Assembly (NCBI RefSeq): GCF_003390325.1
Contig: NZ_QUOK01000003.1
Location: 434,001 to 498,000 of the forward strand
Direction: 5' to 3'
Length of the DNA: 64,000 bases
Source: Rhodohalobacter sp. SW132
GTDB lineage: Bacteria > Bacteroidota > Rhodothermia > Balneolales > Balneolaceae
This document shows positions 1 through 10,420 of this stretch, one piece after another; position 1 is the stretch's first letter, and each line of letters begins with the position of its first letter. The translations under genes were made by a program, and so were the position numbers. Under the pieces are notes generated by a model, which searched no databases, had not been told where the DNA came from, and was given only the letters and a program-made list of their open reading frames with translations.

Positions 1-648
1 TCAGCCGATTCTTTTCATACTGATTCAATAAGAAAAGAACTCAATGACCATCACCGGTAATTACCACATTAAACAAGATTTTCTTTGCAGAGAATGACCG
101 GCAACTGTCACCTATTTCGCACACAAATTATTGTTTAGCGAATTGTTAAAAGACTTTAAAAACTTCATAGACTAAGTAAAATCATTTTACTGAATAAAGC
201 AAATAAAAGAAACTACAGGTAAAATAATCCCGAAAAATTAGTGATGAAAAAAACTTAAAATATTGTTATTCATGTATTTATAATGTTGTGCAAAATGAAC
301 AACATTAAATAATTCTTGCTCAATTCTATTTCAGAAGGGATATTAAAAAGTCTCAGTTCAGAATAAATATCCATACATTTTCTAATACCAGTGTATTCAA
401 ATTTTTACCTCATTTCATAAATGCGGACAGGAAATGAATTTTGGGGCAGTTGAGGGTTAACAGTAAGATCACTAACATATATCATCCTGAAACGGAGAGA
501 TACCTGAGCGAAATATGTTGAGAAAAATCTCTTGTTTCTATTATGATTGGGACAATTATCTAAACACTTTACTACCAACGTAGAGTGAATTAATGAAATA
601 CCACCCTTTTCAAGCAATTTTATTAAATCCATAACGAGTGATATCATC
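1..648. other. Gene-free AT-rich leader region
   Basis: No convincing gene is visible. The stretch is AT-rich with stops in all frames. A 92-codon minus-strand frame (405-683) overlaps the start of the next gene and resembles no family I know. The segment presumably holds the promoter of the FG-GAP lipoprotein gene downstream, but I cannot place -33/-7 boxes with confidence. Confidence 0.5.
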
Positions 649-3600
649 TTGAAATTCAGAGCCATTCTACTTATTACTTTCATTCATCTTGCACTTCTTA
701 ATTGCACTCCGGAAAAAATTGAACTCAACTGGGTTGACGAGGATGGATACAGCTGGGCCGAACTGAAAACCGATAAAAACACCTCTCCCGGTTTTGCGCA
801 GGTATCATCGTCTATTACCGGTATCAATATCAATAATACACTTACTGATTCCCAGATCGATGAAAACCGGGTTTTGTTAAACGGATCAGGTGTGGCAGCC
901 GGTGATATAAATGGTAATGGGCTTCCAGATCTCTATTTTGCAAATTTATACGGGGAAAACAGGCTCTACAAAAACCTTGGGGGATTTCAGTTCGAAGATA
1001 TTACCGACCAGTCGGGTGTGGCTCACGAAGGGCATTTATCAACCGGTACTCTTTTTGTGGATGTAAACGGGAATGGGCATCTCGACCTTCTCGTAACATC
1101 CATCGATAAAAATAATTCACTCTATATCAATGACGGAAATGGAAATTTTACCCTGCAGCCCAATAGTGGTTTAGGACCTGCAAATGGAAGTATGAGCATG
1201 GCTGTTTCAGATATCAACGGGAGCGGATATCCGGATCTATATGTTGTGAACTACAAAAAGAAATCGGCCCGCGACATCTATTCGTTCAGAGATCTTGCCA
1301 GGGAAAATATGATTTTTCTCGATTCGCTCATCACTCCCTACAATGAGCATTTTACGGTAATTAACAGGGATGGTATGCCTCCGGATCCACGCGAGCTGGC
1401 AGAGAAGGATGAACTTTATATTAACAATGGTGATGGTACTTTTTCCCGGGTGGACGACACAGCAGAATACTTCAAAAAAAGTGACGGTTCTCCCTACGGA
1501 CTTAAAAGAGACTGGGGCCTCACTGCCCGCTTCCAGGACCTGAATGGAAATGGCCTTCCTGATCTCTATGTAGCGAACGATTTCTGGACACCCGACCGGA
1601 TCTGGATCAACCAGGGAGACGGCACTTTTAACGCCCTGGATACCCTGGCTATTCGCAATTCCAGCTTTTCATCTATGGCCGTTGATTTCTCAGATATCAA
1701 TCGAAACGGATATACGGATATGTTCGTCGTTGAAATGTTGAGTACACAGCATCAGAAACGACAGGTGCAGATGGACACCGAGTACCCCTATCCGCTTCGT
1801 ATGGGTGATTACCGCAACCGGCCGCAATATAACCGAAATTCTCTATTTTTAAACCGCGGGGATCAGACATTCGCTGAAATCTCCTATTTCAGCGGATTGC
1901 AGGCGAGTGAATGGTCATGGGCCACCCGTTTTATGGATGTAACACTGAACGGGTATGAAGATGTGCTCGTAAATACCGGTTTCAAACTGGATCTTCAGGA
2001 TCTTGACGCACAACTTAACTACGTCAGTCGTGCAATCTCAAACCGATCCTCAGAAGAAGCTTCCCTCCTTCTCTATCCGGGATTACGGCAGGCCAATATT
2101 GCTTTCAGAAATAACGGCGATCTATCCTTTTCAGAAACAAGCAGTGAATGGGGATTCACAGAAGAAGATATCTCTTTTGGAATGGCTGTCGCGGACTTCA
2201 ATAACAACGGGCTTCTTGATCTTGCTGTCAGCAGAATGGATAACAAAGGCGTTATCTATCAAAACACATCTCCCGGTTCAAGAATCGCGGTGCGGCTTCA
2301 GGGATCAGCTCCCAATACACAAGCCGTAGGTGCAAAAATTGAACTGCTGGGAGGACCCGTAGAAAGCCAATCAAAACAAGTCTTCACAAGCGGGGAGTAT
2401 TTATCCGGATCTGACCCGCTGGTTGTTTTTGCTGCCGATCCTGAAAACAGAGATCATCAGCTGTTCGTAACCTGGCCCGATGGATCTAAAAGTATTCTTA
2501 CAGGTTTGCACGCCGATCGTATTTATAAGCTTCGGGAATCTGAGCTTGAAAAAATCCCAGATGAACGTTTACCTGCAAATTTTGCGACAGAAGACTCCAT
2601 CAGTTCAAACGAAACCGATCAACAACAGCCCATATTTCGCGATATCAGTGACCAGCTGGATCACATTCATCATGAAGATTCTTATGATGATTATACGATT
2701 CAGCCTCTGCTTCCCCAGAAATTGAGTCAGCTGGGTCCCGGTGCGGCCTGGTTTGATCTGTCATCAGATGGGCGCGACGAGCTGATTATTGGTTCAGGAC
2801 GCGGAGGGAATGCTTCGGTTTTCCAGAGTAGTGATGGTGAAATTTTTACTCCAAAAGACATTGTGGAATTAACAAACCGTGTGTCCGGTGATCAGGCAGG
2901 AGTCGCAGCATGGTCAGCCAATGGACGACAGCACATCGTAGTTGGTATGGCCAATTACGAGCAAGGCAGTGCCAGGGTACCGTCTGCCATACACTACCAG
3001 TTGGAAAATGGAAATATGGTGGCTGTGAATTATCTGCCCGGCACATTATCTACCACGGGACCGGTTGCCGCCGCAGATTATAGCGGTAATGGCGAGGTAG
3101 ATCTGTTCATAGGCGGAAGATTTCTGCCCGGGCAGTATCCGGAAAATGCATCCTCCCGGTTTTTCCAATTCAGAAATGGGGAATGGACTCCAGACCATCA
3201 GAATAACGATCTTTTTGATTCGGTTGGATTGGTTACAGATGCCATGTTCATTGATATCAATAATAATGGCAGCCAGGATTTAGTGTTAAGCACTGAATGG
3301 GGACCGATTCGTATTTTTGAAAATGACAGCGGCATTTTTACTGAACGAACAGATCAATGGGATGTTGGTGAACTGCACGGACTATGGCAGGGAGTTGCAG
3401 CAGGTGATTTTACCGGCAACGGATATCCGGATATCGTCGTAAGCAATCGCGGGGAGAATAGTCCGTACCAGGTTGATGATCCAAATAAGCCTCTTAAACT
3501 ATTTTACAGTGATTTCAATCAAAATCGTCAGCTTGATATCATTGATGCCTATTACGATGATGATACAGAAGGATATGTTCCTCGCAGAAAATACCTCGAT

Positions 3601-4380
3601 TTTGCACCTCTGCACGATAATGTTTTACTGAACATCGGATCTCACAATGAGTTTGCCAGTTCAACGGTTGAGGAACTGACCCACATGGAGCTGGAAAATA
3701 TTCCGCATAAATCGGTTAATACGCTGCAGCATATATTACTTATTAATAACGAAGGCCGGGGATTTACACCGGTTCCGCTTCCTGTTGAGGCCCAGTTATC
3801 GGCTGGTTTTTATGTGGGAGTGGCTGATATGGATAACGATGGAAATGAAGATATCTTTATGACACAAAATTTCTACCCGGTCTACAATCCTCATAGCAAT
3901 CCGCGATCAGATTCCGGCCGGGGACTCTGGCTGAAGGGTGATGGAACCGGAAATTTTGAAGCCGTACCGGGACACATTTCCGGAATTATGGTATATGGTG
4001 ATCAGCGCGGAGCAGCACTGGGCGATTTTAATCGCGATGGGCGCGTAGACCTGGTCGTTTCACAGAATGCATCTGAAACACGACTTTTCCGAAATGAAAC
4101 TGAAAAACAGGGTCTGAGGGTTACCTTCACTGATGGCCCGCCCGGAAATGTATCAGGAATCGGCTCATCGATCCGGCTCGTATATGAAGATGACAGTAAA
4201 GGAGCTGCCCGGTACATTCAGTCCGGTTCCGGATACTGGTCGCAAAACAGCCTGACACAGGTGATGGGATTCCGGGAAACTCCTGCTGCGGTTGAGGTAA
4301 AATGGTTTGATGGCATCATTCAAACCGTACCGATTGAACAGGATCAACTTGAAATCATCATCTCTTATTATGACCGGTAA
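649..4380 (+). CDS. FG-GAP/VCBS repeat lipoprotein with UnbV (ASPIC) domains
   Basis: Large secreted lipoprotein (1,243 aa). The start used is TTG at 649; residues 1-19 form a lipoprotein signal with a hydrophobic core and the lipobox ALLNC (Cys19). The body is built of many FG-GAP/VCBS beta-propeller repeats, each with a DxNxNGxxD calcium-binding-like loop, for example DINGNGLPDLY and DFNNNGLLDLA. Two ASPIC/UnbV-like domains are visible, near residue 560 (GAKIELLGG) and near the C-terminus at about 1,170 (SIRLVYEDD...WFDG). Family knowledge: such CRTAC1/UnbV-type proteins in Bacteroidota are surface-anchored, often near SusC/SusD or other glycan-use genes; the ligand is unknown. A similar smaller FG-GAP lipoprotein follows 80 bp downstream on the same strand, so the two are probably co-transcribed. 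The TTG start has no strong ribosome binding site and is the least certain point. Confidence 0.85.
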   Translation: MKFRAILLITFIHLALLNCTPEKIELNWVDEDGYSWAELKTDKNTSPGFAQVSSSITGININNTLTDSQIDENRVLLNGSGVAAGDINGNGLPDLYFANLYGENRLYKNLGGFQFEDITDQSGVAHEGHLSTGTLFVDVNGNGHLDLLVTSIDKNNSLYINDGNGNFTLQPNSGLGPANGSMSMAVSDINGSGYPDLYVVNYKKKSARDIYSFRDLARENMIFLDSLITPYNEHFTVINRDGMPPDPRELAEKDELYINNGDGTFSRVDDTAEYFKKSDGSPYGLKRDWGLTARFQDLNGNGLPDLYVANDFWTPDRIWINQGDGTFNALDTLAIRNSSFSSMAVDFSDINRNGYTDMFVVEMLSTQHQKRQVQMDTEYPYPLRMGDYRNRPQYNRNSLFLNRGDQTFAEISYFSGLQASEWSWATRFMDVTLNGYEDVLVNTGFKLDLQDLDAQLNYVSRAISNRSSEEASLLLYPGLRQANIAFRNNGDLSFSETSSEWGFTEEDISFGMAVADFNNNGLLDLAVSRMDNKGVIYQNTSPGSRIAVRLQGSAPNTQAVGAKIELLGGPVESQSKQVFTSGEYLSGSDPLVVFAADPENRDHQLFVTWPDGSKSILTGLHADRIYKLRESELEKIPDERLPANFATEDSISSNETDQQQPIFRDISDQLDHIHHEDSYDDYTIQPLLPQKLSQLGPGAAWFDLSSDGRDELIIGSGRGGNASVFQSSDGEIFTPKDIVELTNRVSGDQAGVAAWSANGRQHIVVGMANYEQGSARVPSAIHYQLENGNMVAVNYLPGTLSTTGPVAAADYSGNGEVDLFIGGRFLPGQYPENASSRFFQFRNGEWTPDHQNNDLFDSVGLVTDAMFIDINNNGSQDLVLSTEWGPIRIFENDSGIFTERTDQWDVGELHGLWQGVAAGDFTGNGYPDIVVSNRGENSPYQVDDPNKPLKLFYSDFNQNRQLDIIDAYYDDDTEGYVPRRKYLDFAPLHDNVLLNIGSHNEFASSTVEELTHMELENIPHKSVNTLQHILLINNEGRGFTPVPLPVEAQLSAGFYVGVADMDNDGNEDIFMTQNFYPVYNPHSNPRSDSGRGLWLKGDGTGNFEAVPGHISGIMVYGDQRGAALGDFNRDGRVDLVVSQNASETRLFRNETEKQGLRVTFTDGPPGNVSGIGSSIRLVYEDDSKGAARYIQSGSGYWSQNSLTQVMGFRETPAAVEVKWFDGIIQTVPIEQDQLEIIISYYDR

Positions 4381-4460
4381 CCGGCCGTTGTCTGAAAAAT
4401 TTCAATTTCCTGGTTTTGTTCATGCTTTTACTATCAACTATTTGAGAAGCTAAAAACGCC

Positions 4461-5954
4461 GTGAAAAAAATTATCCATTACACCCTGCCACTTCTGTTTC
4501 TTATTTTTGTTTCCTGTGAATCTGGGCAGACGACTACCTACATTCAGTTTGAGACTGTCTGGGAACGTGAATTTCAGGGAATTGGCACACATTCTTCACC
4601 AAGAACTGTGGATTTAACCGGAAATGGAACGGATGATGTTGTTTTAGGAGCCGGCGGTCTCGAAATGGAAGCGACCCCAACTGGTATATTAGCAGTTGAT
4701 GGCGCTACCGGCAACACCCTGTGGACCCTGCCGGCAAGAGATCAGGTATTCGGGTCAGCCAGCTTTTTGGATATTACAGGCAACGGGAAAAAGGATATTC
4801 TCATCAATGGAAGAGCTGGAATGCTGTTTGCAATTGAGGGAGATACCGGTACGATTCTATGGGAGTTTTTGCCTGATGTCACTTTTGAAGAAGCAAAAAA
4901 TATGGGCATCTATAATTTCTACAATCCACAGATAATCCCGGACCAGGATGGAGACGGCCTCCCTGATATTCTGATTGCTAATGGTGGTGATTACACAATA
5001 CCTCCATATGATGAAAACCGCCCGGCTGGAAAACTCATGGTAATTTCATCTGCCAACGGCCGGGTTATTGCCGAAGCCACCGTACCGGACGGCAAGGAAA
5101 CCTATATGTCTGCTTTAGCAGGACAGCTGAGTGAAAATGATACGACCTACAGCGTAATTTTCGGCACCGGAGGAGAAACAATCGGCGGAGCGCTGTATGC
5201 TGCTACTCTTGATGATATCCTGAATGGTGATCTTTCATCATCTTTGCTGCTTTCCCGGGGAGATGAAAAAGGGTTTATCGCCCCGCCCGTTTTAGCTGAT
5301 TTGAATGGAGACGGGTACCTGGATATTGTTGCAAATGCGGTGGATGGAAGAACTCTTGCATTCTACGGCAGGGACTTCTCGCCGATGTGGAGCATAGAAA
5401 CGAATAATACAGAAATCTATGGCTCACTTTCAGTCGGGAACTTTACAGACGCTTCACGGCTCGATCTGTTTACAAGTTATGCCATTGGAACCTGGCCTGA
5501 CCTGAGAGAGAACCTGCATTTATTGATTAACGGCAGAACCGGAGAAGTTATGAACCGTGACACGCTTGGCGTTTTTCAAACCGCATCTCCCGTTACGGCA
5601 GATTTAACTCAAAATGGCCTTGATAATGCTATATTAAGTGTAAATATCGGTTATGAACAGTTTGATGGTGGATACCACTATAACCATCTGCTTGTTGGTA
5701 ACGATTTTGAAAATAATCACCAGTTCTCCATCGACGATATACGTCCGGGTGCAAATTTATCCTCTACTCCCTGGATCGGGGACCTCAGCAATAATGGCCG
5801 GCTGGATATAATATATACTATCTCAAATGAGTTTGAGGATATTTTTGGTGTTAGTAGTCTGAGCCTGATCCGTTTACAGGCACAAACCCGAAGTGAAGCC
5901 AAAACCTCATGGGGTTCCTACATGGGCAGCAATTTTGATGGAATCTACAGATAG
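4461..5954 (+). CDS. FG-GAP/PQQ-like beta-propeller lipoprotein
   Basis: Lipoprotein of 497 aa starting with GTG at 4461, preceded by GAGAAGC as a weak ribosome binding site. The signal peptide ends in FVSC (Cys19). At least six blades contain the metal-loop signature, for example DLTGNGTDDV, DITGNGKKDI, DLNGDGYLDI and DLSNNGRLDI, mixed with PQQ-like blades (AVDGATGNTLW, AIEGDTGTILW). This predicts an outer-surface or periplasmic beta-propeller used for binding rather than catalysis. It lies 80 bp after the larger FG-GAP/UnbV lipoprotein, suggesting one transcription unit. No catalytic residues could be recognised and the substrate is unknown. Confidence 0.85.
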   Translation: MKKIIHYTLPLLFLIFVSCESGQTTTYIQFETVWEREFQGIGTHSSPRTVDLTGNGTDDVVLGAGGLEMEATPTGILAVDGATGNTLWTLPARDQVFGSASFLDITGNGKKDILINGRAGMLFAIEGDTGTILWEFLPDVTFEEAKNMGIYNFYNPQIIPDQDGDGLPDILIANGGDYTIPPYDENRPAGKLMVISSANGRVIAEATVPDGKETYMSALAGQLSENDTTYSVIFGTGGETIGGALYAATLDDILNGDLSSSLLLSRGDEKGFIAPPVLADLNGDGYLDIVANAVDGRTLAFYGRDFSPMWSIETNNTEIYGSLSVGNFTDASRLDLFTSYAIGTWPDLRENLHLLINGRTGEVMNRDTLGVFQTASPVTADLTQNGLDNAILSVNIGYEQFDGGYHYNHLLVGNDFENNHQFSIDDIRPGANLSSTPWIGDLSNNGRLDIIYTISNEFEDIFGVSSLSLIRLQAQTRSEAKTSWGSYMGSNFDGIYR

Positions 5955-5971
5955 AATAAACCTGTAGATTC
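5941..5971. terminator. 10-bp perfect inverted repeat at convergent gene ends
   Basis: GAATCTACAG (5941-5950) and CTGTAGATTC (5962-5971) form a perfect 10-bp stem with an 11-nt loop. It overlaps the stop codon of the FG-GAP gene and lies between two convergent genes, so a bidirectional terminator role is plausible. There is no long T-run, so this could also be an mRNA 3'-end stabiliser. Confidence 0.5.
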
Positions 5972-6009
5972 TCAACCTGTTTGCAGCTTTTGGTTTCTAA
6001 ACGATTCTT

Positions 6010-9000
6010 CTAATTCCCTGCTTTAAATTCCACACCGGTTAGAATGATGGTTCCGCTTTCACGTTCATCAGCCGGGCGGCTTACAAAATAGATGTCATGG
6101 TAGTTATCATCCGAAATTTCTTGGATAGATATACCAACATTATCAGCAAAAAATCCCTCTGGAGATCGTGTATCCGGCCGGGCCGTACCTTCACCGATAA
6201 TCTCTCCTTCAGGCGAACCCAGGCGAATTTCGAAATGGTATCCATACTCCACTGCTTCCTGCGAACCGGAAATAAGTTCTATTTCATTGATGCTCTCCAA
6301 ATGGATGCCATTCAGACTAAATGATCCGGGCCCGTTCGGAACCAGCAGCAGCTGAGTACCACCAAATTCCATGTTATTATAGTTATCGAGGTTACGGGCT
6401 GATGAAACTCCCATCCGGCTGTTTCTCAAGTTAACTGAAGCGTTGCCGCTTAACGGTTTAACCCGTTCTGTTCCTCCATCAGAGTAGGTGGCAGTAATCA
6501 ATAAAAGGCCATTATCAAGAGTATCTTCTCCAAGTGTTGGATCCAGAGAACCTTCTGCCGGCAGCGATTCAGGCAGATCTTCCTCTTCACTCAATGATTC
6601 AATCCAGGCAACAATTCTATAGGCATCTTCTTCAGCCATATCGGAATGTGCGGGCATGGCAACGTCACCCCATATTCCCGAACTGCCGCTGATGATTCGA
6701 TCTGCAATAAAACTGGCAGAATCATTTTCATCTTTATACCGATCCGCTATTTCCTGGTATGATGGTCCTACCGAGGGGTTTACCTGATGATGACAGGCCC
6801 TGCATCCCAATGTTGAAACCAGGTTTTTACCAGACATCACTTCCGTAAATACCAGGTGCCCCTCAGTTCCTGAAGTTTCATCCATATCTTCGCTCATTTC
6901 AATATAATCTGCAGAAACAAAAAGATTTCCAGGATCAATAGTGGTTGATATTCCATCAGGGCCTTCGTCATGAACCCGAATACTATACTGTACGTTCTTG
7001 CCGGGAAAATAGAACGATCGGTTGCCGTGTATATCAATATGAACTTCCGGGGCTGTGTTACCAGCATATACTGAAATGGATTCGGATTCTGCGGAGAGAC
7101 CTTCTGAATCTTGAACAGTAACAGATGCCGTATAATCACCGATCTGCTCAAACGTATGATGCAGTTCAGGTTCATCCGTCTCAATAACTTCTCCAGAACT
7201 GATTTCCCAGGTATAGCTCATCGGGTCTCCCTCCAGATCTTCCGCTTCAACAGAGAATATCACTTCGAATGGAAGCAGGCCTGATGTTCTGTCTGCATGA
7301 ATCGAATGAACAACCGGAGCGCGATTTCCGGGATTAAAATCAATTCTTGATAGGCCGGAATCAGGGTTTCTGGAGAACCACCCTTTTCCATATTCCAGAA
7401 TATACAGGTTCCCATCCGGGCCAAGTTCCATATCCATGATGGCATTAAATTGAGTCTGGTCCATAAAAGGTTCCATTTTAGAGTACTCTCCATCCGGATG
7501 CAGAGTTACCACACGGATCCAGTCTCGAATCCAATCGTAAATAAATAATTTTCCATCATAATACTCAGGTAAACCACTTCCCCCGGGATACAGATCTGAA
7601 TAGTAAACCGGACCGGCCATCGAATTTCTGCCGCCGGTTTCTACAAGCGGAAACTCCTCTGAAGCTGTGTATGGATACCAGATGAGTGCAGGTTTTGCAG
7701 GTGGCAGTTCCCTTAGCCCTGTGTTATGTGGTGAATTGTTCACCGGGTTTTGCGGATCAAAGACCTCACCCGGTGTACCGGTTGCATAATCGTATTCGTT
7801 GTAGGGAAAATTATCCCCTACGAAAAAAGGCCATCCAAAATGTCCAGCCCCTCGTGCCACATTAATTTCATCATATCCAAGGGATCCGCGCACACCTATA
7901 CTGTCTGCCCTGGCATCCGGGCCAACATCTCCCCAATACAAATCCCCTGTTTTAGGATCCACCGAAATTCTATAGGGATTCCGAGTTCCCTGCACATAAA
8001 TCTCAGGACGTGTTTTTTCGGTACCCACAGGATAGAGATTTCCTTCCGGAATATCATAGCTGCCATCTTCATTCACTATAATTCGAAGAATTTTACCTCT
8101 CAAATCGTTGGTATTGCCTGATGTTCTCCGGGCATCATACTGCTCAAAACCGGGGCGTTCATCCAGCGGAGCGTATCCGTCAAGCTGATGGGGCTGATTC
8201 GGCTGATTAAAGGGTGTTGAGTTATCTCCGGTTGAAAGGAACAGGTGTCCGTCACTGTCGAATGTAAGTGACCCGCCTGTATGACAACAGATATCCCGCT
8301 GCGAGTAGAACTCAAGAACCGTTGTTTCAGACTCCATTTCAAGACGGTCATTGATCAGTGTAAACCTCGACAAACGGTTTACAGAAGTATCGGCCGGTGA
8401 GTAAAAGATATAGACGAAGTTATTCTCCTGAAAGTCCGGGTCTGCGGTCATCCCAACAACCCCCTCTTCGGCATTCACTCTCTCTACATCCGTTTCGTGG
8501 TACACATCAAGCATGCCGGCCTGCACCAGGGAACCACTATCATTTTTGTACAATAAGATCTCGCCCCGGCGCTGGGCAATCAGAATATCTTTATTGGGCA
8601 GAATCGCCATTTCCGTGGGCTCAAAAAACTCCCCTTCCGAAAGCATCGTCTTTGTAAACCTGTTTTCTTCGGGTGCACTCTGGGTTCTGGCATTTGAATA
8701 ATCAAGGCGATTATCCCCAATCGCATATTCGATTCCTTTATAGAGGTGATCCAAAAAAAGATCCTCTTCATAAGATTCCGGGGTATGACCCAGTCCGGTG
8801 TAAAAAGCTCTTCCCCCATCATATTCGTGATACCATGCTATCGGGTGGTATCCCATCGAAATTCCGCCCTCGTAACTCTCCTCATCAATGGTAAGCAACA
8901 CATTAATTTCATCATACATATCCCGGTAGCTGTACCATTCATCCGTACGATCCCACCGTTCAGGTAAAAACTCAGTCATCGGGTGATTGGGATCTGCAAC

Positions 9001-9465
9001 CTCCAGAATTCCCTGCTGAACATTTGGGTGAGGATCGTTGATTCCGGGATGATCTGAAAAGTATCCTCCGACCAAGCGGCCGTACCAGCCCCAGTGATAC
9101 TCGGTATCTGCCGCAGAGTGAATTCCCACAAATCCTCCGCCAGCCTGGATAAAACGTTCAAACTCTGTTTCCTCGTAGTGATTCAGCACATCACCAGTTG
9201 TATTCAGGAATACTACTGCAGCATATTGTTGCAGGTTCTCTTCCGTAAAAAAACCTGCGTTTGTGGTTGTATCAACTGCAAAACCACGCTCTTCCCCCAT
9301 CTGCTGAATGGCTTGAATACCGTCGGGAATTGACGCATGATAAAAACCAGCCGTCTTTGAAAAAACAAGAACACGAGGCTCTTCAAAACTATTACAAGAT
9401 GAAAAAACGATAAAAAGTGTAGCAAAGATGATAAATATTCGTCCAGCTCCGAGATTTAAAGGCAT
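6010..9465 (-). CDS. ThuA / PQQ-type sugar dehydrogenase / PKD / cytochrome c lipoprotein
   Basis: Multidomain lipoprotein of 1,151 aa with lipobox FSSC (Cys24). Domain order from the sequence: ThuA-like (glutamine amidotransferase-like, trehalose-utilisation type) about 30-250; glucose/sorbosone dehydrogenase-type beta-propeller about 268-710 (CCHTGGSLTFDSDGHLF, QGTRNPYRI, YWGDVGPDA); PKD domain about 715-800; c-type cytochrome about 865-965 with heme motif CRACH near 884-888 and a probable distal Met near 935 (VAMPAH); C-terminal jelly-roll, carbohydrate-binding-like domain about 1,000-1,150. Known in Bacteroidota as large ThuA/sugar-dehydrogenase lipoproteins. The layout implies oxidation of a sugar or polyol at the cell surface with electrons passed to the fused heme. 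Substrate unknown. It is transcribed convergently with the FG-GAP pair and has its own upstream region. Confidence 0.9.
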   Translation of the reverse strand: MPLNLGAGRIFIIFATLFIVFSSCNSFEEPRVLVFSKTAGFYHASIPDGIQAIQQMGEERGFAVDTTTNAGFFTEENLQQYAAVVFLNTTGDVLNHYEETEFERFIQAGGGFVGIHSAADTEYHWGWYGRLVGGYFSDHPGINDPHPNVQQGILEVADPNHPMTEFLPERWDRTDEWYSYRDMYDEINVLLTIDEESYEGGISMGYHPIAWYHEYDGGRAFYTGLGHTPESYEEDLFLDHLYKGIEYAIGDNRLDYSNARTQSAPEENRFTKTMLSEGEFFEPTEMAILPNKDILIAQRRGEILLYKNDSGSLVQAGMLDVYHETDVERVNAEEGVVGMTADPDFQENNFVYIFYSPADTSVNRLSRFTLINDRLEMESETTVLEFYSQRDICCHTGGSLTFDSDGHLFLSTGDNSTPFNQPNQPHQLDGYAPLDERPGFEQYDARRTSGNTNDLRGKILRIIVNEDGSYDIPEGNLYPVGTEKTRPEIYVQGTRNPYRISVDPKTGDLYWGDVGPDARADSIGVRGSLGYDEINVARGAGHFGWPFFVGDNFPYNEYDYATGTPGEVFDPQNPVNNSPHNTGLRELPPAKPALIWYPYTASEEFPLVETGGRNSMAGPVYYSDLYPGGSGLPEYYDGKLFIYDWIRDWIRVVTLHPDGEYSKMEPFMDQTQFNAIMDMELGPDGNLYILEYGKGWFSRNPDSGLSRIDFNPGNRAPVVHSIHADRTSGLLPFEVIFSVEAEDLEGDPMSYTWEISSGEVIETDEPELHHTFEQIGDYTASVTVQDSEGLSAESESISVYAGNTAPEVHIDIHGNRSFYFPGKNVQYSIRVHDEGPDGISTTIDPGNLFVSADYIEMSEDMDETSGTEGHLVFTEVMSGKNLVSTLGCRACHHQVNPSVGPSYQEIADRYKDENDSASFIADRIISGSSGIWGDVAMPAHSDMAEEDAYRIVAWIESLSEEEDLPESLPAEGSLDPTLGEDTLDNGLLLITATYSDGGTERVKPLSGNASVNLRNSRMGVSSARNLDNYNNMEFGGTQLLLVPNGPGSFSLNGIHLESINEIELISGSQEAVEYGYHFEIRLGSPEGEIIGEGTARPDTRSPEGFFADNVGISIQEISDDNYHDIYFVSRPADERESGTIILTGVEFKAGN

Positions 9466-9599
9466 AGCAGATGTATAAATTTTTCTATTTTTTTAGCCCT
9501 AATTAATACACAAATAATTTAATAGTTCAAAACCTGCCTTTACTAAAATTGTTTAGATCTACAGGAAAGTTTGTAGGTACTCATCGCATTTTAATAGTC

Positions 9600-10410
9600 T
9601 GGATTTTCTACGTAATTCGGTTCGCTGAACCGAAAAGACCAGAAGGTGTAAAAGATGCACACTATTTTGAAACGTCATCACGGACTCTTTTCCGCGATCT
9701 CCAATCATCACACAGTAAAATTTCATGGAGATCTCCATGCTCCATCGGAGCATTATATTTGTAGAAAATTAAGACGGTGATATACATCCGCCGTGCCGTA
9801 GGTACGGCATATTTTGATAGGTTTATGGATTATAAATTGCCTCAAAGCCCTTTCAAAGAAACATATTGTTCCTACGGAACATCGTGGATTCGGGACCCTT
9901 TATTTCTACAAATATATCGTCTCTACGAGACGGGTTTTTCAGGTCCCTTGATTCGAACCATCCCGTGACTACAGACCCCGATCCACGATCTCCACTCGCA
10001 TAGCAAATCGTGGGACACATGATTCAAATCTGACGAACGAACCCAAATGGGTGATACCGAATCAGATGCGTCATGACTTATTTGGAAGATAAACGATTAC
10101 GTCCACCACATCATCCACAGCCTTCTGAATCCAACCCAATAATCATTCAGGACTCCATGCTCCATCGGAGCATTATATTTGTAGAAAATTTAGGCGGTGA
10201 TATACATCCGCCGTGCCGTAGGTACGGTATGTTTTTTTAGGGTTATGGATTTTAAATTGGCTCAAAGCCCGTTCTAAGTAACATTTTGTCCCTACGGAAC
10301 ACCCCGGATTTGGGATCCTCTTTTTTCTACAAGTATATCGTCTCTATGAGATAGGTTTGTTCATGCTTCTGGATTCGTACTATCTCCTCATCACGGACCC
10401 CGATCCGGAA
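9600..10410. repeat. Duplicated hairpin-rich intergenic element
   Basis: The intergenic stretch 9466-10420 holds no gene but two direct copies of an about 255-bp module (about 9734-9990 and 10154-10408, constant offset 420-421 bp). Each module carries, in order, short inverted repeats with 3-4-nt loops: GCTCCATCGGAGC (9739-9751; 10159-10171), TGCCGTAGGTACGGCA (9794-9809; near-copy in module 2), GTTCCTACGGAAC (9868-9880; near-copy in module 2) and GTCTCTACGAGAC (9919-9931; degenerate at 10340-10352). The first hairpin is followed by ATATTTGTAGAAA and the last is preceded by its reverse complement TTTCTACAAATAT (9903-9915), so each module has inverted ends. A further related hairpin, TTCGGTTC/GAACCGAA, lies at 9616-9634, and a perfect 16-bp palindrome CATGGAGATCTCCATG at 9724-9739. 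Looks like a non-autonomous MITE/REP-like family. Confidence 0.8.
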
Positions 10411-10420
10411 AAAACCACCC

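Noticed and set aside
405..683. 92-codon minus-strand frame at the left end
   Set aside because: It overlaps the start of the FG-GAP lipoprotein, has no recognisable family or ribosome binding site, and lies in AT-rich DNA.
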